The translations under genes were made by a program, and so were the position numbers. Positions 47,176 to 56,261 of a stretch of 64,000 nt of DNA are shown here, piece after piece. Position 1 is the first letter of the stretch. Every line of letters starts with the position of its first letter. The notes beneath the pieces are model-generated. The model did no database searches and was not told the DNA's origin. It was given only the letters and a program-made list of their open reading frames with translations. Source of the stretch: an uncultured Campylobacterales bacterium. Its GTDB lineage: Bacteria > Campylobacterota > Campylobacteria > Campylobacterales > Arcobacteraceae. The stretch spans positions 434,001 through 498,000 of the forward strand of contig CANLWY010000001.1 in assembly GCA_947494995.1 (NCBI GenBank), in the 5' to 3' direction.

Positions 47176-49382
47176 TTTGTTAACTCCAGTTGTATAGTAA
47201 ATTTTGCACCTTCATTTGTATTCGAAGCAGTTATTGTTCCACCTATTTTGTCTTCAATGATTAGTTTTGCCATATAAAGTCCTATCCCATGTCCATCTTT
47301 TTTAGTTGTAAAATAAGGTTCAAATATTTGTTCTATATATTTTTGAGGAATACCTCCTCCATTATCTTCTATTTCTATTTGAACTTTGTTCCCTATATTT
47401 TTAATATTTATATTAATAATCCCTTGAGAAATTAAATCTTTGCTTTTTTGTTTTATTATAGATTCTTTTGAATTATTTACGATATTTAGAAGGGTTTGCA
47501 TTAGTTCATTTTTATAACCTAGAATCATTAAGTTTGTATTTGGTTCAACAGTAACTTTTACATCTATATAGTTGTATTTTATATTATGTCTTACAATTTG
47601 AAGCATCTCTTCAACTGATTCATTTATATCAAATACTATTTTTTGTGTTGAAGGCATAATAAATTTTTGAAAACTGTTTATTGTCTCTGTCATATATTTA
47701 ACTTGAAACATAATATCATTTACAAATTTATCATCTTCTTCATTTATTTCACCTTCTTGACTATAGAGTTTTTCTTGAGCAATTGTTGCAATTTCAACAA
47801 GTGGAGATTTCCATTGGTGTGCAATTGAAGAGAAAACCTCTCCTATCTCAGCTAGTTTACTTTGTTGAATAACAAACTCTTGATGTTTTCTTTTCTCTTT
47901 TAAAGCCTGTTTCTCTTTTGTGATATCAGTAAATACTGTAACTGTCCCTTTAGTTTTAAAAATATTTTCATTATAATTTGTTTGATTTATAAGATATGTA
48001 TACTCTTTATCATCACTACCTTTGATAACAATTTCATTTCCTGAACTTTGCTCTTTGTTGATAAATGGAGCTAGGGTCTTGCTAATTGTATGTGATTTTT
48101 CTTTTTTAATATAATCTTTTAATTTTTTTCCTTTTACTTTTGGACAAGGTAAATCAATAAAGTCACAAAACTTTGCATTTGAGTCTACAATTACACCTTT
48201 ATCGTCTTGCCAAACAATAGGGGCTTTTACAGAATCAAGAAGTACTTTATCAAAGGCCATTCTTTGTTTAAGAAGTTTTGCACTTTTTATTCGTAGATAT
48301 AAGTTATGAATAAGTCCTAAAATTAAAAAAAGTAAAAAAGGTGAAATCATAAAAACAAAATCAACAAAATCTCTGTATTTATCAAGGAAATTCATTGGAG
48401 AGTTTACATATTCATAATCAACTCTTAGAATATCAGGATGAAGGTTGAACTCTTTTATCTTTTCAAAATCAAACATATACTCAAAGTCTCTTGCTGTATG
48501 GATAAATGGAGTTTGTAAAGATTTATCTAAAATTCCTAAAATATCTTTTCCTGCTTTGATACCAAGTTTGTCAATAGGTACTAGTTTCCCTCCTGTTGAA
48601 CCCTTTTCAATAAAAAGAGTATCAGTTGAAAAAACAGGAATCTTACTTGCATCTATCATCTCTGCTATTTCACTATTCATGTAAAGATGACCAGTTTTAT
48701 TATTATAAAAACGGATGAAAAATACTGCTTCATTTGGTACAAATTTAGAGAATTTGTTTTTTAAATCATTTAAAGTAGAACTTCTAATATACTCTATTTC
48801 AAATCTATTTTTTAAGCTATTAATAGCACTTTTAATAAAAGGATCAGTATCATCACCATTTTCACTTTTATCATTTATTATATATAGTTTTTTTAATTTA
48901 GGCATTAGCTTTGATATCAATTTAATGGTATCAGAAATAGCTCTCTCTTCTAAAAGACCAGAAACTTTTTTTTGTAAATTATGTTTTTTTACTTCTTCTG
49001 GATAAAATTGTTCAATTCCCACAAAATAGACTGGCTCATCAATAAACAGTTCATTATAATGTTGAAGTGTAAATTCATAAGCAAATTTATCAATTGCTAC
49101 TATTAAGTCATAAGGGTGTTTTGAAAGTTGTAGTTTGTATAGATCTTTTAATTCTTTATAGTATTTAGATGAAGAGATTCTTTTTGAGTCCATATACCAA
49201 ACAGTTGAGTTTGTTTTTGTTTCATAAAGAACTTTTTCAATACCATTTAGAACATCATCACTCCATTGAAAACCTCTATGGTAGGAGTTTATTATAAGTA
49301 TATCTTTTTTATTTTCGGCAAATAGATTGATATTTGATAGTAAAATAAGACTTATTAAAAATAAAAAAACTTTAAACTTCAT
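47172..49382 (-). CDS. Sensor histidine kinase with periplasmic ABC-substrate-binding-like domain (copy 2)
   Basis: 736 residues, with the same architecture as the facing kinase: signal peptide (FLFLISLILLSNINLFAEN), periplasmic binding domain (ILIINSYHRGFQWSDDVLNG), TM near 345-365, PAS domain, H-box IAHQWKSPL (His522) and ATPase motifs EDNGGGI and HGIGLYM. The sensing domain is the most divergent part by eye, which suggests different ligands. It lies 78 bases upstream of the end of the dcuA gene, on the same strand, so it is transcribed toward its regulator. Confidence 0.88.
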   Translation of the reverse strand: MKFKVFLFLISLILLSNINLFAENKKDILIINSYHRGFQWSDDVLNGIEKVLYETKTNSTVWYMDSKRISSSKYYKELKDLYKLQLSKHPYDLIVAIDKFAYEFTLQHYNELFIDEPVYFVGIEQFYPEEVKKHNLQKKVSGLLEERAISDTIKLISKLMPKLKKLYIINDKSENGDDTDPFIKSAINSLKNRFEIEYIRSSTLNDLKNKFSKFVPNEAVFFIRFYNNKTGHLYMNSEIAEMIDASKIPVFSTDTLFIEKGSTGGKLVPIDKLGIKAGKDILGILDKSLQTPFIHTARDFEYMFDFEKIKEFNLHPDILRVDYEYVNSPMNFLDKYRDFVDFVFMISPFLLFLILGLIHNLYLRIKSAKLLKQRMAFDKVLLDSVKAPIVWQDDKGVIVDSNAKFCDFIDLPCPKVKGKKLKDYIKKEKSHTISKTLAPFINKEQSSGNEIVIKGSDDKEYTYLINQTNYNENIFKTKGTVTVFTDITKEKQALKEKRKHQEFVIQQSKLAEIGEVFSSIAHQWKSPLVEIATIAQEKLYSQEGEINEEDDKFVNDIMFQVKYMTETINSFQKFIMPSTQKIVFDINESVEEMLQIVRHNIKYNYIDVKVTVEPNTNLMILGYKNELMQTLLNIVNNSKESIIKQKSKDLISQGIININIKNIGNKVQIEIEDNGGGIPQKYIEQIFEPYFTTKKDGHGIGLYMAKLIIEDKIGGTITASNTNEGAKFTIQLELTK

Positions 49383-49460
49383 GCTATTTCCTTATTTTAA
49401 ATAAGAGATTTTATCTAAAACTATAATAGAGGGAAGTAAAACTTCCACTCTATACAATTT

Positions 49461-50762
49461 TTATAAAATCATTCCACCTAAAATGAATCCGAAGATTACA
49501 CTAAGTGTAATAGCGATAACTCCAGGGATCATAAATGGATGGTTAAATACAAATTTACCTATTCTAGTTGAACCTGTATCATCCATCTCTACAGCTGCAA
49601 GCAGTGTAGGGTAAGTTGGTAATACAAATAGTGCACTAACTGCTGCAAAAGATGCTACTGCTGTTACAGGGTCAACACCTAAAGCTAAGGCTGCAGGCAT
49701 TAAAGCTTTTGTTGTTGCACCTTGAGAGTATAATAACATACTTGCAAAGAATAATGTTAATGCTAACATCCAAGGATATTGATTTAATAATGTACTTGCG
49801 AACTCTTTGATTTCACCAATGTGAGCTCCTACAAAAGTAGTACCTAACCAAGCAACACCAAGAACACAAATACAAGCACTCATTCCAGATTTAAATGTAG
49901 AAGCATTTAAAATTTTACCAGTATCAACTTTACAAGCCCAAACAATAAGTGACGCGCAAGCTAACATAAATACCATAATAGCTGCATTTCTAGGTAAAGA
50001 AGGATCAGCAATAACTCCAACTTTTTTACTAATTAAAGTTGCATAAGTAACAACAGCAAAGATAGTTGTAATAAAGATTCCAACAGATAGTTTTGCACCT
50101 TTTTTAATCTCTATTTTTGTTTCACCTCTTAATTTCACTAAACCTTTTTCTAATCTCTCTTGGTAAACTTTATCATCTACTAATTCTTTACCTAAAAAGT
50201 TAGAAACAAATGCAGTAATCATACAAGCAGCAAATGTTGTAGGAATACAAACAGCTAATATTTCAATATAACCAACACCTAAAGGCTCTAAAATACCACT
50301 TAGGAATACAAGTGCTGCAGAAATAGGTGAAGCTGTAATAGCAATTTGTGATGCAACAACCGCAACTCCAAGTGGTCTTGAAGGTCTAATACCTTGCTCT
50401 TTTGCAACCTCTGCAATAACAGGTAGTGTTGAGTAAGCTGTATGTCCAGTACCCGCTAAAATTGTCATAAAATATGTAACAGTTGGTGCTAAATATGTAA
50501 TGTGCTTAGGATTTCTTCTTAAAATCCCTTCTGCTACTTTAACCATATAATCTAAGCCACCTGCAACTTGCATAGCTGCAATTGCTGCAATTACTGATGC
50601 AATAATCAAGATAACATCAATTGGAATACTTCCAGGTTCTAAGCCAAAAAATAGACATAAAATTAAAACACCAAAACCACCGGCATAACCAATACCAATA
50701 CCTCCAAATCTAGCACCAATAAATATGGCAGCAAGGACAACTAAAATTTCTAAAATTAACAT
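49461..50762 (-). CDS. dcuA: Anaerobic C4-dicarboxylate transporter, DcuA/DcuB family
   Basis: 433-residue transporter with about ten helices, matching Dcu proteins from the first helix (ARFGGIGIGYAGGFGVLIL) through LAGTGHTAYSTLPVIAEVAKEQ and the C-terminal YSQGATTKALMPAALALG. It would exchange fumarate, malate or aspartate for succinate in anaerobic respiration. DcuA versus DcuB cannot be told by eye; the adjacent aspA resembles the aspA-dcuA unit of enteric bacteria. 32 bases separate it from aspA. Confidence 0.92.
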   Translation of the reverse strand: MLILEILVVLAAIFIGARFGGIGIGYAGGFGVLILCLFFGLEPGSIPIDVILIIASVIAAIAAMQVAGGLDYMVKVAEGILRRNPKHITYLAPTVTYFMTILAGTGHTAYSTLPVIAEVAKEQGIRPSRPLGVAVVASQIAITASPISAALVFLSGILEPLGVGYIEILAVCIPTTFAACMITAFVSNFLGKELVDDKVYQERLEKGLVKLRGETKIEIKKGAKLSVGIFITTIFAVVTYATLISKKVGVIADPSLPRNAAIMVFMLACASLIVWACKVDTGKILNASTFKSGMSACICVLGVAWLGTTFVGAHIGEIKEFASTLLNQYPWMLALTLFFASMLLYSQGATTKALMPAALALGVDPVTAVASFAAVSALFVLPTYPTLLAAVEMDDTGSTRIGKFVFNHPFMIPGVIAITLSVIFGFILGGMIL

Positions 50763-50794
50763 AATTTTCTCCTTATATGTTTTTATTATTATTT

Positions 50795-52198
50795 TTATTT
50801 ACAAACTAATCTTGGTTTAATCATATTCTCTGGTTTAATTAGTTCATCAAGCTCTTCTTTACTTAAAAGTTTTCTTTCCAGTACAATGTCATATACTGAT
50901 CTCCCGCTTTCAAGTGCTTCTTTTGCAACTGAAGTAGAATTTTCGTAACCAATTGTTGGGTTTAGAGCAGTTACTAAACCTATTGAGTTTAGAACTAATT
51001 CTTCACATCTTTCTTTATTTGCAGTTATTCCATCAACACATTTACTAGCAAGTGTTTCAAAAGCATTTTTCATCATATTAATTGAGTTAAAAAGGTTAAA
51101 TGCCATAACAGGTTCAAATACATTTAGTTGTAATTGTCCCCCTTCACTTGCAAGTGTGATTGTTACATCTGCACCAATTACTTGAAAAGCAACTTGATTT
51201 ACAACTTCTGGAATAACAGGATTTACTTTCCCTGGCATAATAGAAGAACCTGGTTGCATAGCAGGAAGATTGATCTCATTAAATCCTGTTCTAGGCCCTG
51301 AACTTAATAGTCTCAAGTCATTACAGATTTTTGAAATTTTTGTAGCAACTCTTTTTAATACACCAGAAATTTGAACATAAGCTCCTGTATCTTGTGTAGC
51401 TTCAACTAAGTCTTTTGCTGTAATAAAAGGACGACCTGTAACTTCTTGAAGTTTTTCTTCTACTAAACAAGCATATTCTGGATGTGAGTTAATTCCTGTA
51501 CCAATTGCAGTTGCTCCTAAGTTCATTTCTCGAACAAGTTGTTGAGCATTCATTAATATTTTTATATCTTCATCAATAGTTGTTACATAAGTATGAAACT
51601 CTTGTCCTAGAGTCATTGGTACTGCATCTTGAAGTTGTGTTCTTCCCATTTTAATAACATCAGAAAACTCTTCTGATTTGATTAAAAAGCTCTTTCTTAA
51701 AACTCTCATAGCTTCTATAAGCTCATATATTTTTTCATATAAAGCTATTCTAAAAGCAGTTGGATATGAATCATTAGTAGATTGAGACATATTTACATCA
51801 TTATTTGGGTGTAGATATTTATATTCACCTTTTTTGTGTCCTAAAATCTCTAATGCTCTATTTGCAATAACTTCATTTGCATTCATATTTATAGAAGTTC
51901 CTGCACCACCTTGAATCATATCTACAATAAATTGATCGTGTAATTTCCCTGCAATGATTTCATCGCAAGCTTCTGTAATAGCATTTTTCTTTTTCTCTTT
52001 TAAAAGTCCTAATTCATAGTTTGCTAATGCAACTGATTTTTTAACTTTTGCTAAAGAGGTTATAAAAGTTGGAAATTGTGATAATGTAATTCCTGTAATA
52101 TTAAAATTATCTTTTGCTCGTAAGCTTTGTACACCATAATAAACATCACTTGGAATTTCTCTTTCTCCAATTAAGTCATGTTCCATTCTAACAGTCAT
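50795..52198 (-). CDS. aspA: Aspartate ammonia-lyase
   Basis: Deaminates aspartate to fumarate. 467 residues, with the fumarase/aspartase signature GSSIMPGKVNP, the upstream TGINSHPEYA and the N-terminal RMEHDLIGEREIPSDVYYGVQ. It feeds fumarate to the nearby fumarate reductase and shares the transcript direction with dcuA. The ATG follows AAAGGATTTAAA. Distinguished from fumarase C by the N-terminal DLIGE motif. Confidence 0.94.
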   Translation of the reverse strand: MTVRMEHDLIGEREIPSDVYYGVQSLRAKDNFNITGITLSQFPTFITSLAKVKKSVALANYELGLLKEKKKNAITEACDEIIAGKLHDQFIVDMIQGGAGTSINMNANEVIANRALEILGHKKGEYKYLHPNNDVNMSQSTNDSYPTAFRIALYEKIYELIEAMRVLRKSFLIKSEEFSDVIKMGRTQLQDAVPMTLGQEFHTYVTTIDEDIKILMNAQQLVREMNLGATAIGTGINSHPEYACLVEEKLQEVTGRPFITAKDLVEATQDTGAYVQISGVLKRVATKISKICNDLRLLSSGPRTGFNEINLPAMQPGSSIMPGKVNPVIPEVVNQVAFQVIGADVTITLASEGGQLQLNVFEPVMAFNLFNSINMMKNAFETLASKCVDGITANKERCEELVLNSIGLVTALNPTIGYENSTSVAKEALESGRSVYDIVLERKLLSKEELDELIKPENMIKPRLVCK

Positions 52199-52329
52199 TT
52201 TAAATCCTTTTTTTAATCTTTTGGGATTAATTCTTTTCTTTCTTAATGAAATTGTAAACTTGTAAAATGAACTAAAAGTGATGTTTTATAAAAATTATTA
52301 AAAAAATAAGTATGAATTTAAAAAATAGA

Positions 52330-52365
52330 AAAGGCCTCAAGAGAAGGAGTATTTTTGAGGCCTTT
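52330..52365 (-). terminator. Hairpin in aspA-frdB gap, terminator-like on the minus strand
   Basis: AAAGGCCTCAA and TTGAGGCCTTT form an 11 bp stem around a 14-base loop. On the minus strand it is followed by TCTATTTTTT, so it can end the frdCAB transcript before aspA. Confidence 0.7.
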
Positions 52366-52436
52366 GATTGTTGTTTTAAAATAAGTATTTTTAAGGTTTT
52401 TTTAATTCTTCTTTAGCCTCCTTTTTTATTAAAGTA

Positions 52437-52483
52437 GCCCAAGAAAAGGTTAAGTTATTTAAGAAAGGATGTTTTTCTTGGGC
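52437..52483. repeat. Long-loop inverted repeat in aspA-frdB gap
   Basis: GCCCAAGAAAA and TTTTCTTGGGC form an 11 bp stem separated by 25 bases. It is the middle of the three structures and has no U-tract. Confidence 0.5.
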
Positions 52484-52488
52484 AAAAT

Positions 52489-52522
52489 GTGCCATAACCA
52501 AGGGACGACTTGATTATGGCAC
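52489..52522 (-). terminator. Hairpin just after frdB
   Basis: GTGCCATAA and TTATGGCAC form a 9 bp stem that continues, after one mismatch, with CAAG/CTTG around a 6-base loop. On the minus strand it lies 12 bases after the frdB stop and is followed by ATTTTG. First termination or 3'-end structure of frdCAB. Confidence 0.65.
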
Positions 52523-52533
52523 GGAAAACTATT

Positions 52534-53256
52534 TTATGATCCTTTTACAGTAGCTAGTTTTCTTCTCATATATGCGATTTTATTTTGAAGAGGTAAATGT
52601 TTTGGACAAGTATCTTCACATCCAAGAAGTGTCATACATCCAAAAATACCATTATCATCTCCGATTAGTTCATAATAATCATCTGCATCTCTTTCATCGT
52701 GTGGGTCACACTCAAATCTTGCAACTCTGTTAAGTCCAACAGCTCCTACAAAATCCTCTTTTATAAGTTTTGTTCCACATCCTGCAACACAACATCCACA
52801 CTCAATACATCTATCAAGTTCAAAAACTGCATCTGCAACTTCAGGTTCAATTGGTTCTTCAATTGCTGCAATATCAACCTCTTTTGAAGTATGAATCCAA
52901 GACTCAACTCTTTTACTCATAGCATCCATCCAAACACCTGTGTTTACAGATAAATCTTTAATTAATTTGAATGTTGGAAGTGGAAGCAATATAATCTCTT
53001 CTGGTAAATCTTTTGTTAAAGTTCTACAAGCTAATTTAGGACGCCCATTAATCATCATAGCGCAAGATCCACAAATACCAGCTCTACATACAAAGTCAAA
53101 AGATAAACCGGCATCCATTGTTTCTCTGATTTGAGTAAGAGCTAAATAAATAGTCATACTATCTGTTTCAGTAATATTATAATCTTGAAAATATGGTCTT
53201 AAATCTTTTCCTTGGGGGTTGTATCTAAGAATTTTTAGTGTTAGTTCCCTTGCCAT
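52534..53256 (-). CDS. frdB: Fumarate reductase iron-sulfur subunit
   Basis: 240 residues. The [2Fe-2S] cluster is bound by CRAGICGSCAMM and the following RPKLAC; the second domain has CIECGCCVAGC and FGCMTLLGCEDTCPKHLP for the [4Fe-4S] and [3Fe-4S] clusters. The sequence between (EDFVGAVGLNRVARFECDPH) is very close to Wolinella FrdB, which marks the menaquinol-dependent Campylobacterota type. The ATG overlaps the frdA stop. Carries electrons from heme b to the flavin. Confidence 0.96.
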   Translation of the reverse strand: MARELTLKILRYNPQGKDLRPYFQDYNITETDSMTIYLALTQIRETMDAGLSFDFVCRAGICGSCAMMINGRPKLACRTLTKDLPEEIILLPLPTFKLIKDLSVNTGVWMDAMSKRVESWIHTSKEVDIAAIEEPIEPEVADAVFELDRCIECGCCVAGCGTKLIKEDFVGAVGLNRVARFECDPHDERDADDYYELIGDDNGIFGCMTLLGCEDTCPKHLPLQNKIAYMRRKLATVKGS

Positions 53257-55238
53257 TATTTATCTCCTAATCTTATATTTTTTCTTTTGTATTCAGCTTG
53301 TAGGGGAAATGGCATCAGAGCTTCTTGAACCTCATATCTGTCTTTACCTTCAGCTTGTAGTTTTTCAGTTAATTCATCAACTTCTTTTTGTCTAATTTCA
53401 CTTTGTGGATTTTCAATTAAATTACCTTTTGCACCATAGCCTCTAAATCCAGGAGGTATTTCCATAGTCATAATATCAAGATCTTCATATTCAACTGTTG
53501 GCATAGTATTTCCATCTTTCCAAGAAGTAAGAGTTCTTTTTAGCCAATTTGCATCATCTCTTTTTGGATAATCCTCTCTAGTGTGAGCACCTCTACTTTC
53601 TGTTCTATCAAGGGCACCCTTTGCAACACAAAGTGCAACTTTTAACATCATTGGTACTCTATATGCTTCTTCAAGTTCAGGGTTTGCACTTAAATCTTTG
53701 TCTTTTATTCCAATATTTTTAGAATCTTTTAAAAGTTGTTCAAGTTCAGTAACTGCTTTAGTAAGACCATCTCCATCTCTAAAGATACCAACATATTCTT
53801 GCATAAGTTTTTTCATTCTGTTTTTAATTCTAAAAACGTCTTCTTTTCCATTTCTTGAAATAAGCTCTTTCATATAAGCTTCTTTTTCAAATACAAATTT
53901 TTCAATTACTTCTGTTTTTATGTCAATTTGCGTATCAACACAAAAGTCTGCAAAGAAGTTACCAATAATCATACCAGCAACAACAGTTTCAGAAACAGAA
54001 TTTCCTCCAAGTCTATTAAATCCATGCATATCCCAACAAGCAGCTTCTCCTGCTGAAAAAAGTCCCTTTAAAGTAGGAGACTCACCTGTTGGTTTTGTTC
54101 TAATTCCACCCATAGAGTAGTGTTGCATTGGAAGAACTGGAGCCCAACCTTTTTTGCCTTCATCTGCTGGATCAATTCCTGCAAAATATTCACAAATTTC
54201 TTGAACGTCTCTTAAATTCTTTTCAATATGTTCTCGTCCAAGAATAGAAATATCAAGCCATAGGTGTTTACCATAAGGAGAATCAACACCTTTTCCTTTT
54301 CTAATATGTTCTATCATTCTTCTTGAAACTACATCTCTTGAAGCTAAATCTTTTTTCTCAGGTTCATAATCAGGCATAAATCTATGTCCATCAACATCTC
54401 TAAGAACTCCACCATCTCCTCTACAACCTTCTGTTAATAAAATACCAGATGGAAAAAGTGGAGTGGGGTGAAATTGTACAGCTTCCATATTTCCTAGTTT
54501 TGCAAGTCCTGTTTCAAGTGCAATTGCTGTACCAATACCTTCACAAATAACGGCATTTGTAGTAATCTCATAAACTCTTCCATATCCACCAGTTGCAATA
54601 AGAGTTCCTTTTGCAACATAGGCAATTATTTCTCCAGTGATGAGGTCTCTAACAATTGCACCATAACATCTTCCTTCATGGTGAATAAGTCCAATAGCTT
54701 CTTTTCTATCTTCAATATTTACATCTCTTTTTAAAGCTTCATTGGCAACTGCAAAAAGCATAGTATGCCCTGTAGCATCTGAGGTATAACATGTTCTCCA
54801 TTTTTTGGTTCCACCAAAGTCTCTTGAATTAATAAGTCCATGTTTATCATCTGCTTCATGAATTGTTGTTCTTTTTGTATTTATTACTGCGTCATGGTCA
54901 CCTTTTTTAATTCTTGTCCATGGAACTCCCCAAGCTGCAAGTTCTCTAATTGCTTTTGGCGCAGTTGTAACAAACATTCTTGCAACATCTTGATCACATC
55001 CCCAGTCACTTCCTTTTACTGTATCTGTAAAGTGAACATCTTCATTATCGCCTTCTGACATTTTTGCATTACCTAAAGCGGCTTGCATACCACCTTGAGC
55101 AGCTGCACTATGAGATCTTTTAACTGGAACTAAACTTAAAACAGTAGTACTTAAACCTTTATTTGCAGCAGCAACAGCAGACCTTAGACCTGCTAATCCA
55201 CCACCAATTACTAATGCATCACAATATTTAATATTCAT
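53256..55238 (-). CDS. frdA: Fumarate reductase flavoprotein subunit
   Basis: 660 residues with covalent FAD. Visible features are [17 protein letters not shown] for [16 protein letters not shown] (the FAD-linking His region), [25 protein letters not shown] and [12 protein letters not shown] with the active-site Arg. The protein follows Wolinella FrdA almost block for block, including [14 protein letters not shown] and [15 protein letters not shown]. It reduces fumarate on the cytoplasmic side. In microaerobic growth it may also run as succinate dehydrogenase. Confidence 0.97.
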   Translation of the reverse strand: MNIKYCDALVIGGGLAGLRSAVAAANKGLSTTVLSLVPVKRSHSAAAQGGMQAALGNAKMSEGDNEDVHFTDTVKGSDWGCDQDVARMFVTTAPKAIRELAAWGVPWTRIKKGDHDAVINTKRTTIHEADDKHGLINSRDFGGTKKWRTCYTSDATGHTMLFAVANEALKRDVNIEDRKEAIGLIHHEGRCYGAIVRDLITGEIIAYVAKGTLIATGGYGRVYEITTNAVICEGIGTAIALETGLAKLGNMEAVQFHPTPLFPSGILLTEGCRGDGGVLRDVDGHRFMPDYEPEKKDLASRDVVSRRMIEHIRKGKGVDSPYGKHLWLDISILGREHIEKNLRDVQEICEYFAGIDPADEGKKGWAPVLPMQHYSMGGIRTKPTGESPTLKGLFSAGEAACWDMHGFNRLGGNSVSETVVAGMIIGNFFADFCVDTQIDIKTEVIEKFVFEKEAYMKELISRNGKEDVFRIKNRMKKLMQEYVGIFRDGDGLTKAVTELEQLLKDSKNIGIKDKDLSANPELEEAYRVPMMLKVALCVAKGALDRTESRGAHTREDYPKRDDANWLKRTLTSWKDGNTMPTVEYEDLDIMTMEIPPGFRGYGAKGNLIENPQSEIRQKEVDELTEKLQAEGKDRYEVQEALMPFPLQAEYKRKNIRLGDK

Positions 55239-55250
55239 AATAAAACCTTC

Positions 55251-56021
55251 TTACTTATTAATAATTTCTTGTTGGTAGTTGTTTGGATTATATTTCATTG
55301 GTTGATGATCATATCTTTCTATACCAATTTTCATATAAGCTAACAGTGTTATAGTTCCTAAAGTTAAAAAGAAAAAACTTAAATATTTTTTTGCTTTTAG
55401 CATTTTTAATCTTGTTTCTTTAGGATTTTCTCCATCAAACCAACCCCATTTCATAGCAGCTCTATAAAGTCCTATTGAACCATGAAGTTCAACACAGATT
55501 AATAAAACCATATATAAAAGCCACATATTTTCATTTACAACTCTATAAGAACTTGTATATGGACCAATATTTTGTGGTTGAGTAAACATTATGTATAAAT
55601 GAATTGATACAAGGAACATCATGATAAGACCAGAAATCCATTGGAACATCCATAAAGAAGTATCTTGATGTTTCATCATTTTTGCATGTTCTTTTATTTT
55701 GATATATGCTTTATATGAAGTAGGGAATTTTCTAATTCCTAAAATAGCATGTAAGACTAATATGGCTGTGATAATAGCTACAAAGATAGATACTATAATT
55801 GGCAAGCCACCATCAAAAATAAAATCTAACTCAAACGCTTTTGTAACAGTATACATTGCATCTTTACCTAATAATATGGTAGATACAAAAAACATATGTC
55901 CCATCATGAAAATTGCAAGAATAACACCAGTAGCTGTAAGAAGCTTATCTAGTTTTGCAGGGACTCTACTTTTCTTTCCTTCTGGAGTGATGCCAGTAAA
56001 AGCTTCAATAATTTTCTCCAT
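55251..56021 (-). CDS. frdC: Fumarate reductase cytochrome b subunit (diheme)
   Basis: Membrane anchor oxidising menaquinol. With the start giving MEKIIEAF the protein is 256 residues, the same length as Wolinella FrdC as I recall. The four heme-ligand His are at 42, 91, 141 and 180, each two below the Wolinella numbers (44, 93, 143, 182). Glu178 in VELHG matches the E-pathway Glu180. This agreement and the AAAGGAG site decide the start; the longer frame adds 9 residues. First gene of frdCAB, with a structured leader. Confidence 0.95.
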   Translation of the reverse strand: MEKIIEAFTGITPEGKKSRVPAKLDKLLTATGVILAIFMMGHMFFVSTILLGKDAMYTVTKAFELDFIFDGGLPIIVSIFVAIITAILVLHAILGIRKFPTSYKAYIKIKEHAKMMKHQDTSLWMFQWISGLIMMFLVSIHLYIMFTQPQNIGPYTSSYRVVNENMWLLYMVLLICVELHGSIGLYRAAMKWGWFDGENPKETRLKMLKAKKYLSFFFLTLGTITLLAYMKIGIERYDHQPMKYNPNNYQQEIINK

Positions 56022-56028
56022 TTTTTCT

Positions 56029-56060
56029 CCTTTTAAATGGTTCCTCATTTAAAAGGAACC
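56029..56060 (-). promoter_or_regulatory. frdC leader with two mutually exclusive hairpins covering the ribosome site
   Basis: On the transcript, CCTTTTAAAT is perfectly complementary to ATTTAAAAGG, which includes the AAGG part of the frdC Shine-Dalgarno; the 10 bp stem has an 8-base loop. The alternative is GGTTCC with GGAACC (6 bp) using part of the same bases, which leaves the ribosome site free. A further 8 bp repeat (GCTACTTT/AAAGTAGC, 56073-56112) lies upstream. Function as a switch is inference. Confidence 0.6.
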
Positions 56061-56242
56061 GTCCTTTTTGTGGCTACTTTAGACATAGTTTGTAGAAAAT
56101 GTAAAAAGTAGCAAAATCTAAAGAGCTTTATTACAAAAGCCTCATCTTTGATTTTATGAGATGAAGTTTATAGAGTCAAAATGACCTTAAAGTGATATTT
56201 AAAAAAAGTTTTTGATTTTATTTTATAAGTTTTGCATAAAGC

Positions 56243-56261
56243 AGTATAGAAAATCTATACT
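56243..56261 (-). terminator. Short hairpin at the end of the alanine symporter gene
   Basis: AGTATAG and CTATACT with loop AAAAT; the gene's stop overlaps the stem. The 15-base core is identical to one upstream of the same gene. No good U-tract, so termination is uncertain. Confidence 0.45.

Larger units (their letters stand above)
52199..52533. other. Intergenic region aspA-frdB with three hairpins
   Basis: 335 bases without a gene. It holds the aspA leader (a possible TACAAT -10 near the aspA side), then three separate inverted repeats listed on their own. No open frame longer than a few residues with a ribosome site was seen. Confidence 0.6.
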
